Shown one piece after another: positions 1-11,700 of a stretch of 64,000 nt of DNA. This DNA comes from Algoriphagus sp. (GTDB taxonomy: Bacteria > Bacteroidota > Bacteroidia > Cytophagales > Cyclobacteriaceae). Location of the stretch: assembly GCF_024305035.1 (NCBI RefSeq), contig NZ_JAMWZB010000008.1, forward strand, positions 62,001-126,000, given 5' to 3'. The position numbers were made by a program, and so were the translations under genes. The stretch's first letter is position 1. Each line of letters begins with the position of its first letter. Below the pieces are notes generated by a model, which saw only the letters and a list, made by a program, of their open reading frames with translations, was not told the DNA's origin and searched no databases.

Positions 1-3000
1 TACGTAGTTTTGCCCGATTGAAAGGGAGAAAGTGTATCGAACATGGTTTTATAGTCTTGGAGAATTGAATTAATTCTCGACTTTAACTTCGAGATGTCGA
101 TTCCCGGTGCCTCTACTCCAAAATTGGCCTCCTCCTCGGCGACTCTAAAATCACGTGCATCACAACTCCGAGCAGATCCGATAACTTTGCCCAGATGCTG
201 AATCAATGAAACCAACTCCCCAAAACTCAAATCCGCAGGATTGCCCGGGGAATTAAATCTGATTTCGACTTTGCCTTCCGTACTGTGCCCTAAACCTCGA
301 AGATGGTCCAGACAGCGAGCTTGAAGTTCTTCCTGACTTTCATCACCTCCTGCAGCTACCAACAGCACCAAATCGATCGGCTGAAGTCCCAAATCAATCA
401 AATGAATTGAAAAATCTCCGGAATCGAGTTTAATCAACCAAGAAATATTAGCCGGATCTCCTATTCGGGAGGCCAACCAGTGATTGAGTGAAGGCTCAGC
501 TTTGCCTCGTGGGCTTTCTGGAACTCCATCCCAAGGAGATCCTACCGCAGCTGAGACCGGAATCTGAAGAATTGCCCGATGTGAGACCATCACACCTTGC
601 CGCATACTCCTGATGATATCCGGGTCCATGATATTTTTCCCTTCAGCGATGGCATCCAAAATAGCTGCTGCTTTCACATGATTACCTCGAACAAGTTGAT
701 ACACTCCTTCAGCAGTCATCAGGTCACCCAGTGCATCCAGTGCATCCATCACATGGTCTATTTCATGAATAATGGCCCTTATTTTTTTGCGCTCCAATTC
801 GGCTGTAGAACCTACATCAGGAGCACTTGGATTGGGGAGACTTCCGGTCAATCCCCACGGATAATTGGCAAAGCCAATCGTACCTGAGTTAGAGGTAATG
901 ACACTTTCCACCAAAGTCTTATCAGCGAGAAGGTAGGATTCAAAATGATCAATTAAAGCAATTCCGTCCACCACATGTGCGGGGCGTATGCTCTCCTTTT
1001 GAACTTGACTTGCCGATTCAATATTTTCATCCGAATAGCTTGGAAACTTCCTTCGAAGACGGTAAATGTATTTATCCATTTCCAAAGGATTGCCTACACC
1101 ATCCTCATAGTTCTCGTGCAAGGCCCGCTCAAACTGATACCCGAGTAAAGCCCCCAATTCCTGGCCTTGGCTGACTCCCTCCAATAGATGAAGCGCCTTT
1201 CTTATCCTACTCGATGTTAAGTTAATGGCAAGTGGATTAGCCTTACCTTCTTGATTCTTCATTGCATTAAATCCTGCCCGCAAAACCGCAGCGGTCACGG
1301 CATGATTCATACTGGGGCCATGAACAAAACCCTGACTATCCGGAAGCTTGCTTACCAATCCTCCATTGGGAGGCTCCAAGCCTTTAGGTAAGGTGGTTAT
1401 GAGTTGTTGCGGAGATTTTTCCCGACGTAAATCATGCACAAACCCAAAAGCTCCCAAATACGTACCTTTTTCGTTTTCCTTTCTTAATTCGCCAAGCCTG
1501 AAATTGGATAAGCCAGTCAACCAAGCATCCAGTCGATAACTCACCAAATCAATATGCGAGGCCAAAAGTCGCTCTAACGACTCCACGTCAAGATCAACCA
1601 GTTTTTCTACCGCATTTTTAGCGAACGTCGATCGGTCAAAAACTAACGCTCCACGAAGCATCGCAAAGAGTGCGGTGTATTGAATACGTTCCTCTTCTTC
1701 AATCCTAACTTTTGGGAGTTGGTCAAATTGCAATTGGGTGATTTTATTGAGAGTCTCAGGTTTGAGCAGCCATTCGATATAATTGACTCCCTTATCCGTG
1801 ACAGCAAGCTTCTCCCCCAATCTAGAATCTTGTACCAGCGGTCCAAGAATAAAGTTACCTTCAGTAAAACGGTTTTTGTAAATATCTGCTTTACTGATCG
1901 CATTGCTTTGCGCAAAAGAAGTGGTAAGATCCAGGTTTTTGAGCAGCTGGCTGTAATTATTGGCCACTTTAGTCGGTGAAAAAACATCATTTTCCAAATC
2001 CCAATTGACCACAAAAGTGGAATCCTCGGGTTCCTTCCAACGACTCGCAGCATTGACCCCAAATCGGTAAAAGAACTCCTTGGAAAGTGGCTCTAAACCT
2101 AAGATCTTCAAAAACTGTCCTTGAGGATCATTTTTATATTCTGGGTCATTGATGGAAATGGGTTGGGTTGAGAAATGCTCAAAGGCTGCTTTGGTCTGTT
2201 TCAAAAACAGGGTAAGGTTTTTAATATAGTTGGCCTCTGAACCTTTAGTCAATGCCCCTTGAGATTTGAATAATTTCACCGGACTGATCGGCAAAACACC
2301 ATAGGGCTGATTATCAATTTTGAAACTAGGAATAGTCCCTATCCCTGAAACATGGCGAAGCATGAAAAGCATAGTCTGGCTGATATCATAGTCACCCATC
2401 AGGTTGTCCACCATATTTTTGAAATAGTACTCCAGTGAGGTCGAGAAGAGTGCACGATTCATTGCTCTTCCATTACAAATATCTTTTTTGTTGAAATGCT
2501 TCATTAATCGAATCAAATCCTCAGAAATTCCCAAGCCCTCTTTGAAAAACTGACCGTCCGATATCAACAGCTCATTTTGATCCAAGGCACTATTCACAAA
2601 TTCGGCTTGATCCCCATTGAAAAAGACCTGGTAGGCCTCATCAAAATCATTGTCTAGTCCCCGATAGGGAGATTTGACAGATTCCGTATTGTTGGTTGCT
2701 GTGCCCAATGGCAAAAACTCCAATCCCCCTTCACTATACAGGTGATTGGTAAAAAGCTTATCGATCAACTCTTGACTGGATTGTGCATCTTTGTTTTGGA
2801 CACCATAGGCCATCACTAGATCAAAGCCCTCTTCAAAATCAATCTTGTCCAGCGGGATTTTAAGCCCCATCCCAACCTCAACTGCTGCTTCAAAATCAAA
2901 CATCCAATTCAGCGATTGGGGAACTTTCAACTCCCCATCCTCCAAGTGTTCAAACTCATCTGCCTGATTGCCACTGGGGTCAAGACTCAGAGGAAGTGGA

Positions 3001-5462
3001 TTAGGGATAGTTTTACCGGTCACAATGTGCTGGTATTCATCTCCACGCTTGGTTACCACCACAAAGCGATCCGGCAGCACTTCAGTAAACCCTGCCCGAT
3101 CCCAGCTTTTGCTTTTTTTCTCTACTTTAGGGAAAGTCAACTTAGGTTTAAAAGGCTGATTCAAGCCTTTCAAATTCGATTGATAAAAATGATAGATCAG
3201 TTTTCCAACTTCGTTTACTTGCTTGACAAAAGCCCTGATATCCGATTCCTGAAGGGTTCTACTCCCAGACCGATTCCAGGTAGCCGCCCAATCAATGGCT
3301 TCCCGGCAGTGCGCCAAAGCCTGATCAAGAGAGTCTTTATTTTCCAGACAAACTGTAAACCGTTTGGGTTGCAGATAAATTTTCACCTTACTTGACCAAG
3401 CTGCAAAGGCATCTACCATTTTTTTCGAATCGGTCGTATTGCGAACAAAACCTCTTCCTTTCGGCACATAGAATAATTCTCGAATAAGAATATCCCAAAA
3501 TTCATTTTTGATTTCCTCAACCTGACCTAATTTGACCTCTTGCGGCTCCAAAATCTTGATAGCATAGGCTGCTCTCCAGACTCCCATACTAGCAGCAGCT
3601 GCACGCCATGCACCCAATTCAGCAGTTTTCCGCCCAGCTGGCAAAAGCCGATATACCTCATGGTAAAAATCCTGAGCGATTTTAATCTCATCCTCTGTCA
3701 ATCGCTCATCATGATTGTCGATGGCAATATCATCGGGAAAAATTCGCACCCACAATTCCATAACCTCCACAGAAGAAGGCACCCGGAATACCACCCGATC
3801 ACGATTTCGCTCATAAAACCGATCCCGAGGATCATTTATATCTACCAATTGATCCAAAATTTGATTTTCGATCGCAACCAGGTTAATCTCGGCCTCCGCT
3901 CTAGCAGCAGAAGCATCTGGTCTCGGATTGGCAGTGAGGATATTATTCACCTGATCCTTCAAGCTGAAATAGGCGCTTTTCAGCTGATTGTAATCCCCTC
4001 TTGGAAGTAAAATTGTGTTGGATGAGGATATTTTGATTTTATCCTGAAGTTCACCAAGCTGTTTGCTCAGGACTTCCAGTTGTTTTTTGGGAGCTGAGGC
4101 CTTACTTACACGAATTACATCTCGGGCTCGAAGCAGATTGATCCGTGAGTCATTTGCTGCTCTGGCACTGAGTCGGATTCGATCATCTGCTATGATTTGA
4201 TTTTCGGTTTTGACCAGTTCCGGATCGAGCTCTCTTAATTGGTTCAGGTAGCTCGTAATCTGATTTGATGCCTTAGTCAAGGACGCCTTTTGAGCAGGCG
4301 TCACGACTTTTACCCTTCGGATCTTCTTTTGAAAATCAATCAATTGATTCTTCAATTTCAGAAAATTCCCCTTTAATTCATTAATCTCCGTCAAACTACC
4401 CTCAAGCGGAATCTGAGCATGTTCGTGGATAGATTTCAGCTGGGAAAAAAGAACCTTTTGGATAGTGGATACGGACCCGACGTTGAGGGAAGAAAATCTG
4501 GATTGATCCATTAACCTACTCATGACTTTTAGGATTTCCGCATTCAACTGCTTGACAGGATAGGTTTTCAGCTGTCCCCGAGTCCGAATGAGCGGAACAT
4601 GTTCTTCATCTATCCGCTTTTTGAGCGCATTGATTTTTTTCCGGAGATCATATTCTTCTTTTTTGAGATCTCTGATTCCGGTATAGCCAATTTTGAAATT
4701 AGTCAGCCGTACATCCCCACTTTTATGACGCCGCTTGATATAGGAAATCTTACGTTGGATTTCCTTTATCATTTCCTCAGTCGCCCCAAAATCCGGTTCA
4801 TCTGCGAGCTGGTCAAGTTCTTCGATTTGAAGGTCAATTTTATCGAGCTCCGCGTCTAATTTAGCAGCGTTGATTTCATTGGAGACAAAAATTGCATCTA
4901 TACTCTTATTGAGTTTGTTTAATGAATCCAGGTATTTGTTACCCTTCTCAAAGATGGAAACTGAGGGAGTCTTTAGCTTCTCGATGGTTTTGGTTAACCT
5001 TCCTATTGCTGAAGAAAGATCTCCTATTTTCCCGCTGTACCGGGGATCTTTGTCTATTGATTTGGCCAAAGAGTCCAAGTCCTTAGCTGCATCTCGAAGG
5101 ACTATTTTGTCTGCTCGGGTAGCCTGATCAATCGCCTCGATTTGGGAGATTTGTTTTTGGATTAGGCTAATAAAAGTTGTGATTTTTGACTGGATCTGTC
5201 GGGTGCTTGGCTGCTTTTTTCTTTCGGGTAAAAAGAAAGTTCGGATCTGATGATAAATGGCGTATAAATCTTGAATGATCCCTCCTACATGGGGTTGGCT
5301 GGGCTTTTCAGGAGAAATTATCCGCGCATATTTCACAAACTTCGTCTCCAGCCGCACAGGAAGCATCAATACGGGAAAATCATCGCTTCGCTGGTTGAAG
5401 GCCGATTTGATATGGTGAAAAGTGGGGTCGTTATATTTTCCTATAAGTTCGGTGATAGGCAT
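1..5462 (-). CDS. Giant uncharacterised protein, first three-gene operon, C-terminus beyond window
   Basis: The frame is open from the ATG at 5462 to the window edge, giving more than 1820 residues with no stop, so the C-terminus is missing. I recognise no named function. Near residues 30-42 is the motif LPVRLETKF. Residues about 75-545 are a long, charged, heptad-like helical region with many Lys/Glu/Leu and little Cys. A second conserved-looking block, ELWVRIFPDDI, follows at about 566-580. Near 1385 is NHAVTAAVLRAGF and near 1435 LGALLGYQFERALHE. I recall similar motifs in very large hypothetical proteins of other phyla, but could not search. There is no signal peptide or membrane segment at the N-terminus. 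The start lies four bases past the stop of the upstream giant gene, so the two are probably translationally coupled. Base composition resembles the rest of the window. Confidence is high for the gene and nil for function. Confidence 0.85.
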   Translation of the reverse strand, partial: MPITELIGKYNDPTFHHIKSAFNQRSDDFPVLMLPVRLETKFVKYARIISPEKPSQPHVGGIIQDLYAIYHQIRTFFLPERKKQPSTRQIQSKITTFISLIQKQISQIEAIDQATRADKIVLRDAAKDLDSLAKSIDKDPRYSGKIGDLSSAIGRLTKTIEKLKTPSVSIFEKGNKYLDSLNKLNKSIDAIFVSNEINAAKLDAELDKIDLQIEELDQLADEPDFGATEEMIKEIQRKISYIKRRHKSGDVRLTNFKIGYTGIRDLKKEEYDLRKKINALKKRIDEEHVPLIRTRGQLKTYPVKQLNAEILKVMSRLMDQSRFSSLNVGSVSTIQKVLFSQLKSIHEHAQIPLEGSLTEINELKGNFLKLKNQLIDFQKKIRRVKVVTPAQKASLTKASNQITSYLNQLRELDPELVKTENQIIADDRIRLSARAANDSRINLLRARDVIRVSKASAPKKQLEVLSKQLGELQDKIKISSSNTILLPRGDYNQLKSAYFSLKDQVNNILTANPRPDASAARAEAEINLVAIENQILDQLVDINDPRDRFYERNRDRVVFRVPSSVEVMELWVRIFPDDIAIDNHDERLTEDEIKIAQDFYHEVYRLLPAGRKTAELGAWRAAAASMGVWRAAYAIKILEPQEVKLGQVEEIKNEFWDILIRELFYVPKGRGFVRNTTDSKKMVDAFAAWSSKVKIYLQPKRFTVCLENKDSLDQALAHCREAIDWAATWNRSGSRTLQESDIRAFVKQVNEVGKLIYHFYQSNLKGLNQPFKPKLTFPKVEKKSKSWDRAGFTEVLPDRFVVVTKRGDEYQHIVTGKTIPNPLPLSLDPSGNQADEFEHLEDGELKVPQSLNWMFDFEAAVEVGMGLKIPLDKIDFEEGFDLVMAYGVQNKDAQSSQELIDKLFTNHLYSEGGLEFLPLGTATNNTESVKSPYRGLDNDFDEAYQVFFNGDQAEFVNSALDQNELLISDGQFFKEGLGISEDLIRLMKHFNKKDICNGRAMNRALFSTSLEYYFKNMVDNLMGDYDISQTMLFMLRHVSGIGTIPSFKIDNQPYGVLPISPVKLFKSQGALTKGSEANYIKNLTLFLKQTKAAFEHFSTQPISINDPEYKNDPQGQFLKILGLEPLSKEFFYRFGVNAASRWKEPEDSTFVVNWDLENDVFSPTKVANNYSQLLKNLDLTTSFAQSNAISKADIYKNRFTEGNFILGPLVQDSRLGEKLAVTDKGVNYIEWLLKPETLNKITQLQFDQLPKVRIEEEERIQYTALFAMLRGALVFDRSTFAKNAVEKLVDLDVESLERLLASHIDLVSYRLDAWLTGLSNFRLGELRKENEKGTYLGAFGFVHDLRREKSPQQLITTLPKGLEPPNGGLVSKLPDSQGFVHGPSMNHAVTAAVLRAGFNAMKNQEGKANPLAINLTSSRIRKALHLLEGVSQGQELGALLGYQFERALHENYEDGVGNPLEMDKYIYRLRRKFPSYSDENIESASQVQKESIRPAHVVDGIALIDHFESYLLADKTLVESVITSNSGTIGFANYPWGLTGSLPNPSAPDVGSTAELERKKIRAIIHEIDHVMDALDALGDLMTAEGVYQLVRGNHVKAAAILDAIAEGKNIMDPDIIRSMRQGVMVSHRAILQIPVSAAVGSPWDGVPESPRGKAEPSLNHWLASRIGDPANISWLIKLDSGDFSIHLIDLGLQPIDLVLLVAAGGDESQEELQARCLDHLRGLGHSTEGKVEIRFNSPGNPADLSFGELVSLIQHLGKVIGSARSCDARDFRVAEEEANFGVEAPGIDISKLKSRINSILQDYKTMFDTLSPFQSGKTT

Positions 5463-5466
5463 GGCA

Positions 5467-8400
5467 TTATTCGGTTAGCATGGTGGACGCATGACGAGCA
5501 AAAAGGATTGGAGACTGATAGAGAATATAAGCCATCTCACTACTGCTGGAATTCCAACTGACTTTAGGAGAACCCAATCCCAAACTTTTTCCATTAACCT
5601 TCAATTTTCCCTTAACCTGCAGGTAAGGAGGGTACTGGTCAATATCCTGAGTAATGTGCTGCCATGCTAAATCGTCCCAACTATTCAGTGAAGGCAAGGT
5701 TTCGGCAGCATCATCCAATCCAAAACTGATCTGGGCTGGACGCTCCCGAAGTACGAAAAACCAACCTGGGTCCCCGGTTCGATTTCCGTTGGCCTCTTCA
5801 GGGGTAAGCTCAAATCCAAAGAAATAGACATCCGGCTCTAAGGTGCCACTCAGGACCGGCCATTTGACATTTTGAAGATCATCATAATCACTTAACTGCC
5901 TGTGCAAAGCTGGATTGTCATTTTGGTACACAGCCTTCTGTGCATAAACCAGTGTGTTTGGATACTTCCTTAATAGGTCACCCTTGATCAATAAGACCAA
6001 ACCTATCCCTTTCTTGGCTTGGTTATTTCCCAAGGAAGAATTCCAAAGGTGAATTTTATCGATATCTGCACATTTATCCTGATTTTCAATTAGTTCACTC
6101 AATTCAGCCACTGAGCCTAGATTCGGATTATTTTCGTAATCCCAAAAATGCCTGAAATAACTTCCTCGCATATCGGTAGGAAATTCCCTCCATAGAAGTT
6201 CGCGAGAAAACTCATGATTCATTCCCACAAGAAATGACTCCACAAATTTCCAATTGGGCTCCATCAGCGTAATGGTATTGGGCTCGATCTCAGACACGTT
6301 GGGAATAATGTAATCCGGAGAAATTTCTTTGAGGTAATGATAAACCGGAAATGGAAATCTCGGATAGGCCATGATCGGCTTATGATTTTTTGGTACTGCT
6401 CCTTTGAAAAATGCTCCTAACTTTCGCTTAAAGTTGACTTTTGGATCCAGTTTGCTTTGTAGCGTAGCCACGAACGTCTCCTCCAATACCGGCTTAATAG
6501 GGCGGGTCGTCACCTGAAATGCAGCAGGATCACTCGCCGCATTAATATTAAAAAGGGTAGAAAAGCCATTCGAATATGCTATCCGACTTTTCAGCATTTC
6601 TACCTGTTGAAATTGAATCAGTGTGGAATTGGTCGATGCTGACTTCTTTTTGAACAAAATTTGCTTTTCAAACTGAAAATCAGAATTAACAGTCTTGACA
6701 GTGCCATAGATTCCTTCATCAAAATCATCACTTATCCGTCCTTCAAAGACCTCATTTTCCACTAAAAATTCCCATGCCTTATTGGCTTGAATGACTTTGC
6801 GTGAACCGGCTTTCTTACACGAATTCACGATTGCAACAGCTCGCTCAAATTCTGCAGATTTGGTAAACTCAGCCTGCAGTGCAGGAAGAAAGGAGTCCGT
6901 GTTAGTCACCATTGGCCCCACAGCAATCAGTACAGTGGCAAATCGCTCCATAAAAGATTTAGGTGGATTGGTCACCACCTGGTTGATTAACTCAAAAGTT
7001 TTTGTAGAGCTAATTGACATCAGGGGTTCTCCTTTGGGAGGTGCAGCTGAGATTTTGCCAATTTCCCCTTCGGCCTTATTCATCTTGGCAAAAAGTTCCT
7101 GATTAAGAACCGCTTTAGCTCCGTCTACTCCTCCATTCATTAAAGCGGTAGGGGTAAAATTGTTGGCTACTTTCAAAAACGTCCCTGATCGAATGGCTGT
7201 GGGAACGGTCGATGTCTTTAAGATTTTTTTGATCGTTGCATTAGCCTGAAACTTGACCATTTCAAAAGATTTTCCAGCAGCAAGCATCAAATTCAACTGA
7301 TCGAATTTTTGGATTTTTTTAGAAAACAGTGCCTTGGAAGCCCTTTTTGCAAGCTCATTTTCCCGGATTTTCTGATTGGCCTCATTGATTTCACCGATCT
7401 GTTCCCAAGCCAACTCCATAAACTTCTCTTGATGCTTTTGGACCACCTGAACTCCAAGGCCTGCTGCGGCGCGGTTGCTGGGATGCAGGTTTAATTTATG
7501 AACCCAATCTGTCCCATTATTGGAAAGCTTATCCACTCCTTTATGCCATTTTCCATAAATGGGAGGTGTGATAATCGGATCCTCTTCCCGATTGGGAGAA
7601 AAGAAAAAAGCCGAATGATCAGAATCCGTGGTGCTCTGTAAATGGAAGGATAGATTAAGCACCTCTAGCAGTTGCTGCTTTAACGCCAAATTTGTCATGG
7701 GCCATGCTGCCGTTTGGTAATTGGGGTGGCGCATGGCACCTTCTATAAAACCCAGCGCATCATCACCCACGGGCATAATTCCATAACCCATATCATCCAA
7801 CAGCATCTCACGCTTTCCGATATTTTCAGGCAGTTCGCGCGCTTCCAATAGCTGTGCTAAGCTTTCAAAATCTCCTCCTTGATCCACCTGGAAGTTCCAA
7901 GTGAAATAATAAGGGTAATCATTGGGGTTAGTACCTTCAGTGATCGCATGGTTACTCCAAGAAGACTGCTGCGCGGGTACCTCACGCGTGTCCAGATTTA
8001 ATCCAGCCCGACGCCCCGTCTCAAAGGCGGGAATCAAAAAAGCATGATATCGATTCGGGTCATAATCAAGACCAGGGCCGGGAGTAGTAAATTCGAGTTT
8101 GCGAGCGCATAGCAACCGGGAAAGGGCCGAGTCAGGATCTTTGGCAATCAAATCGGCTAAACCGGAAGAAAGATTGGGGCTACTACTTTGAATTTCCTCC
8201 AGTACTTGGACGTGAGCCAGTGCATAGGTATCCTCTGTATTACAAAAAACTTTGGATAATGCCTCATTGGAAATCGTGATATACGGAGTGGGAGTTCCTC
8301 CTTTACTTTTTTCAAATTCATTTTCTCTCAGCACAATCAAAGCTAACCATGGACGTAACTTCTCTCCATTGGGTCTAGCTGGCGTAAACCTCCAAGGAAG

Positions 8401-8721
8401 GTCTTCTTCGTAAAATTCAATATAGCAGAGATTATTGGTTTCAAAATTTGCTACCCCACTTTTCGGGTGTACCCGGATAATTGACTGGGAATTGACGCCC
8501 AACACATCTCCCGGACCTTGCACCTTGACCGTTTTGGTGATGGTGGATTCTTTGCTTTGATTTTCTTGAATTCCTTTAAGAGTGGCGGAAACTGAAATCT
8601 CGGGACGCTCCAAAACCGGATTGTTCCCAAGAGCAGCGCCCAAAGAATCCACCTCAATGATTTCATTTCCGAGTCCCAATCGAACCCACGGCAAAAAAGA
8701 GTAGCTTGCTAAATCTGGCAT
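5467..8721 (-). CDS. Large uncharacterised protein, middle gene of the giant operon
   Basis: A 1084-residue protein of unknown function. The N-terminus (MPDLASYSFLPWVRLG) is not a signal peptide. At residues about 105-140 is a distinctive block, LPWRFTPARPNGEKLRPWLA, followed by a hydrophobic strand and an acidic stretch. I recall this block from large hypothetical proteins in actinobacteria and myxobacteria, always without assigned function. Further blocks include a WNFQV strand near 275, an Ala/Lys-rich helical middle (about 430-560), and a C-terminal region rich in Trp and Tyr (about 790-1080) with a YPRFPFPVYHYL segment. No transmembrane helices or enzyme motifs are visible. The start is two bases after the stop of the upstream 2204-residue gene and the stop is four bases before the next start. 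This tight spacing implies one transcript and a shared job, perhaps one large complex; that is inference. Confidence 0.88.
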   Translation of the reverse strand: MPDLASYSFLPWVRLGLGNEIIEVDSLGAALGNNPVLERPEISVSATLKGIQENQSKESTITKTVKVQGPGDVLGVNSQSIIRVHPKSGVANFETNNLCYIEFYEEDLPWRFTPARPNGEKLRPWLALIVLRENEFEKSKGGTPTPYITISNEALSKVFCNTEDTYALAHVQVLEEIQSSSPNLSSGLADLIAKDPDSALSRLLCARKLEFTTPGPGLDYDPNRYHAFLIPAFETGRRAGLNLDTREVPAQQSSWSNHAITEGTNPNDYPYYFTWNFQVDQGGDFESLAQLLEARELPENIGKREMLLDDMGYGIMPVGDDALGFIEGAMRHPNYQTAAWPMTNLALKQQLLEVLNLSFHLQSTTDSDHSAFFFSPNREEDPIITPPIYGKWHKGVDKLSNNGTDWVHKLNLHPSNRAAAGLGVQVVQKHQEKFMELAWEQIGEINEANQKIRENELAKRASKALFSKKIQKFDQLNLMLAAGKSFEMVKFQANATIKKILKTSTVPTAIRSGTFLKVANNFTPTALMNGGVDGAKAVLNQELFAKMNKAEGEIGKISAAPPKGEPLMSISSTKTFELINQVVTNPPKSFMERFATVLIAVGPMVTNTDSFLPALQAEFTKSAEFERAVAIVNSCKKAGSRKVIQANKAWEFLVENEVFEGRISDDFDEGIYGTVKTVNSDFQFEKQILFKKKSASTNSTLIQFQQVEMLKSRIAYSNGFSTLFNINAASDPAAFQVTTRPIKPVLEETFVATLQSKLDPKVNFKRKLGAFFKGAVPKNHKPIMAYPRFPFPVYHYLKEISPDYIIPNVSEIEPNTITLMEPNWKFVESFLVGMNHEFSRELLWREFPTDMRGSYFRHFWDYENNPNLGSVAELSELIENQDKCADIDKIHLWNSSLGNNQAKKGIGLVLLIKGDLLRKYPNTLVYAQKAVYQNDNPALHRQLSDYDDLQNVKWPVLSGTLEPDVYFFGFELTPEEANGNRTGDPGWFFVLRERPAQISFGLDDAAETLPSLNSWDDLAWQHITQDIDQYPPYLQVKGKLKVNGKSLGLGSPKVSWNSSSSEMAYILYQSPILFARHASTMLTE

Positions 8722-8723
8722 AA

Positions 8724-11700
8724 TTATAATTCTAACATATCACTGGAAACCACTTGTATACTTCGTGCACCCTTTTTGGAAGTTGACTTGACCACGTTCA
8801 TCGCCTCGATATAAGTCATTTGCTTCTCATTAGGCAAAGCCGTCAGATCTTCCGTGCTAGCCACCGCAAAGGCAGGCTTATTCAATTCCACACGATGAAG
8901 ATTATGGATTTTTGTTCGTTTAGCCGAAAGCTTGGATTGGGCTATTGCACCATTTTTACCAAAATAAGCTCCCTCCACTTTAGGTAATGAAAATGTATTC
9001 CCCCTAACCAAACTCCACTGAGTATTGACTTCATCCATGACCATCTCTTCGTACTGAACGGGACGATGGATCAGTTTGCCACAGGATAACTCACTTCCGG
9101 CTTTTAAACTGACACCGGAGTCCTGAGGGTTGAAGGAAGGCAAGCTGAGCTTTTCATTATCGGGCAAGTCCACAAAGTTGGCCGATGCAAAAAGCTCTTG
9201 AACAAAACTTGGATCTACATCAGAGCTGCCAATGGAAATCTCGGATATTTCAAACTCGGAATAATCTGCAGGCTTAAATTGTCCAAACTTACTTATCTCC
9301 ACATTGAGCGGGACGATTTTCTGACTGATTTCTATACTACCATTTGGGGTCAAAATCAACTCCCCTTCATCACTGAGTGTCTTCATGCGCAATCCCGAAC
9401 TTCCTGCTGACTGGGTAATGCTTCGCCAGTTTTGACTATCTTCCAAGGCCTCCAACAGCAAAGGGTACACCTCAATATCCGGTAAGCTGGTATCCCGCTG
9501 ATCTCCCCAAGTGACATCAAATTTGACCTTGACCGAGAAAAATAGCACTTTGAATTTGGCTGTACCTTTGGCACGCCAAGGAGCAGGACCTTCCAGGCTA
9601 AATTCAAGCGATAGGCTTAGAAGCGTTGTATTGCCAGCCATAACGGCCAATCTTGCCCTTGCATCGGCGATAAAGCGAAACGGTGAAAATTGGAATAATA
9701 CATCAAAACCAAACTCTCCCACGACCTTAAATCCAGCTACGCCAAAATAAAAATCAATCCCGGCACCAAACTGAACCGTATTTGAAGTCACTGCAAAATA
9801 GCAGGTAAGGGTCAGTCGAGGATTGCCTGAAAGAATTTTAAGCGTCATCCGCTTCATGGTTGGAATCTGCAAATGGGTGGGGGGCTCAAACCTAGGGTGA
9901 AAACCTCCCACAGAGAGGACAAAATCTGGTTTTCCACCCCAACTGATCCGAAGTACCATATCACCTTCCAAGCCAAAAGTCAATACTTTGGAATCGAACA
10001 GACTTGCATCGAAGCTAAGCATGCCCTTTTCAAAATCAATCAGGCCCAAGAATGCTACTTGAATTTTGATCAAGGAGACATTTTCATCGGGTAATATCAC
10101 TCTCAACACACCCAATATCCCAAATCGGACCGGATTGGCAAATTCTATCACCAATCCCAAATCCACTCGGAGGATTGTCGGAACTCCCCAGGTGATTGCA
10201 GCCATCGGGCCGAGTACAAATTGATCCCGCTTGACTGGAAAAACCTCCTTAATATCAGTCAGAATCTGATTGATATTGGCGATGATATCCTTTGGGAATA
10301 GAATATTTTGAATGGTGCCCGATCTGACACCGTCTCGTAGGCGCTCTACTTGAATCGTACGATGAATCCCTAAAATACCCCCTAAACCCGATAAGAAAAA
10401 CCCGAAGCCTAGCGCGATTCCTGTTCCAAACTCAACCGAGACAATAAACAAAACAGAGGTCCCAGGTTTCCCGTCTGGCATTTTGCTATTGATCAGCCCG
10501 ATGGCCGACACTGCAAAAAGATTCATAAAGGAAAGCTCTACCGCACCGGCATATTCGCCCTTTTCATGGTCAAAAAATAAATACCCGCCCCCTGTAAAAA
10601 CAGGAGTTTCCAAAGAAACCCCTAAGCCGGTCGGTGGCTTAAATTGGATATCGATATTAACAATCCCAAAATTGGCATCCCCTTGTGGCGATCCGTTTGA
10701 AAATGTTGCCTTAGTCAGCCTAGCCTCTATCCCCAAGCCTTCTACCGAGGCTGCAACTGGGCCCAGCGTAATCGTTGCCCCTGAAAACGCAATACCTAAA
10801 TCAACTCCTGAAGACCCATTGTCTTTGAAGGAGATTTTGAGTGCATCCAAACTGACTGCATTTCCAAATTTCCCGTTGACTGGAATCAAAGCTTCACTTT
10901 GTACCCCACCAAACGAAATATTCAATCCGGATGGCCAGCGGATATCCAAGTCAATATCAAAAGCAGAACCAAATTGAAGATTTTTTAAGTTGATTTCACT
11001 GGGAAGCAGATCATCCATTCCGGGGATCACGATTTGATTTTCTATCAAACCTCCCAATCCAAAATCCCAATCATTAGTCGAAGTTCTACTGAGTTTGATT
11101 TTATTGAGGTAGATGCTTACAACACTCGGTACATCCACCACTTTGAGTGCATTGGTACTTGGATTGATTTGACCGAGAATTTCAAATGCCCCCTGATTAT
11201 CGATCTTAATTCCTACTTTCAAAGCCGTGGCTTGTCCATTTGCTCCGGTAAGTCCTTCCAGCTCCAATTCTCCCTCCAATTCGACTGTGACTTCCTCACC
11301 CTGCTTAGTTATCCGTATTTTGGAAATTGAAATTTTGACATTACCGAGGTAAAAAACCGCATCACTTTCTACATTTCCCGTAAATTCATCCTCAGAAGTT
11401 ACTTCCACACGTACTTCGACTTTGGCCTGTTGATCAGATTCATCTTTTAGGCCCGGAATCTCGAGTTCCCCCTCGAACGTAAAAGGATACTGCAAATCCT
11501 CTGGGGTGAAACTGACCACAAGGGTTTTGATTGTAAAAGCAAACCCTCCAAACTTGATTTTTTGATCCTGAGTGATTCCTATTTGATACTGGTTTGAGCT
11601 CTTCTCATAATCGAAATCAATGGCTATTTCCGCAGGACCTGAGCTATCTTCGGCTTCGAATCCCGGAAAGCTCAATCCAGCTTTGGCAGTGATGGACTCC

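Noticed and set aside
597..887. Plus-strand ORFs across 1-15.3 kb
   Set aside because: They lie opposite an unbroken giant minus-strand frame and have no protein-like composition.
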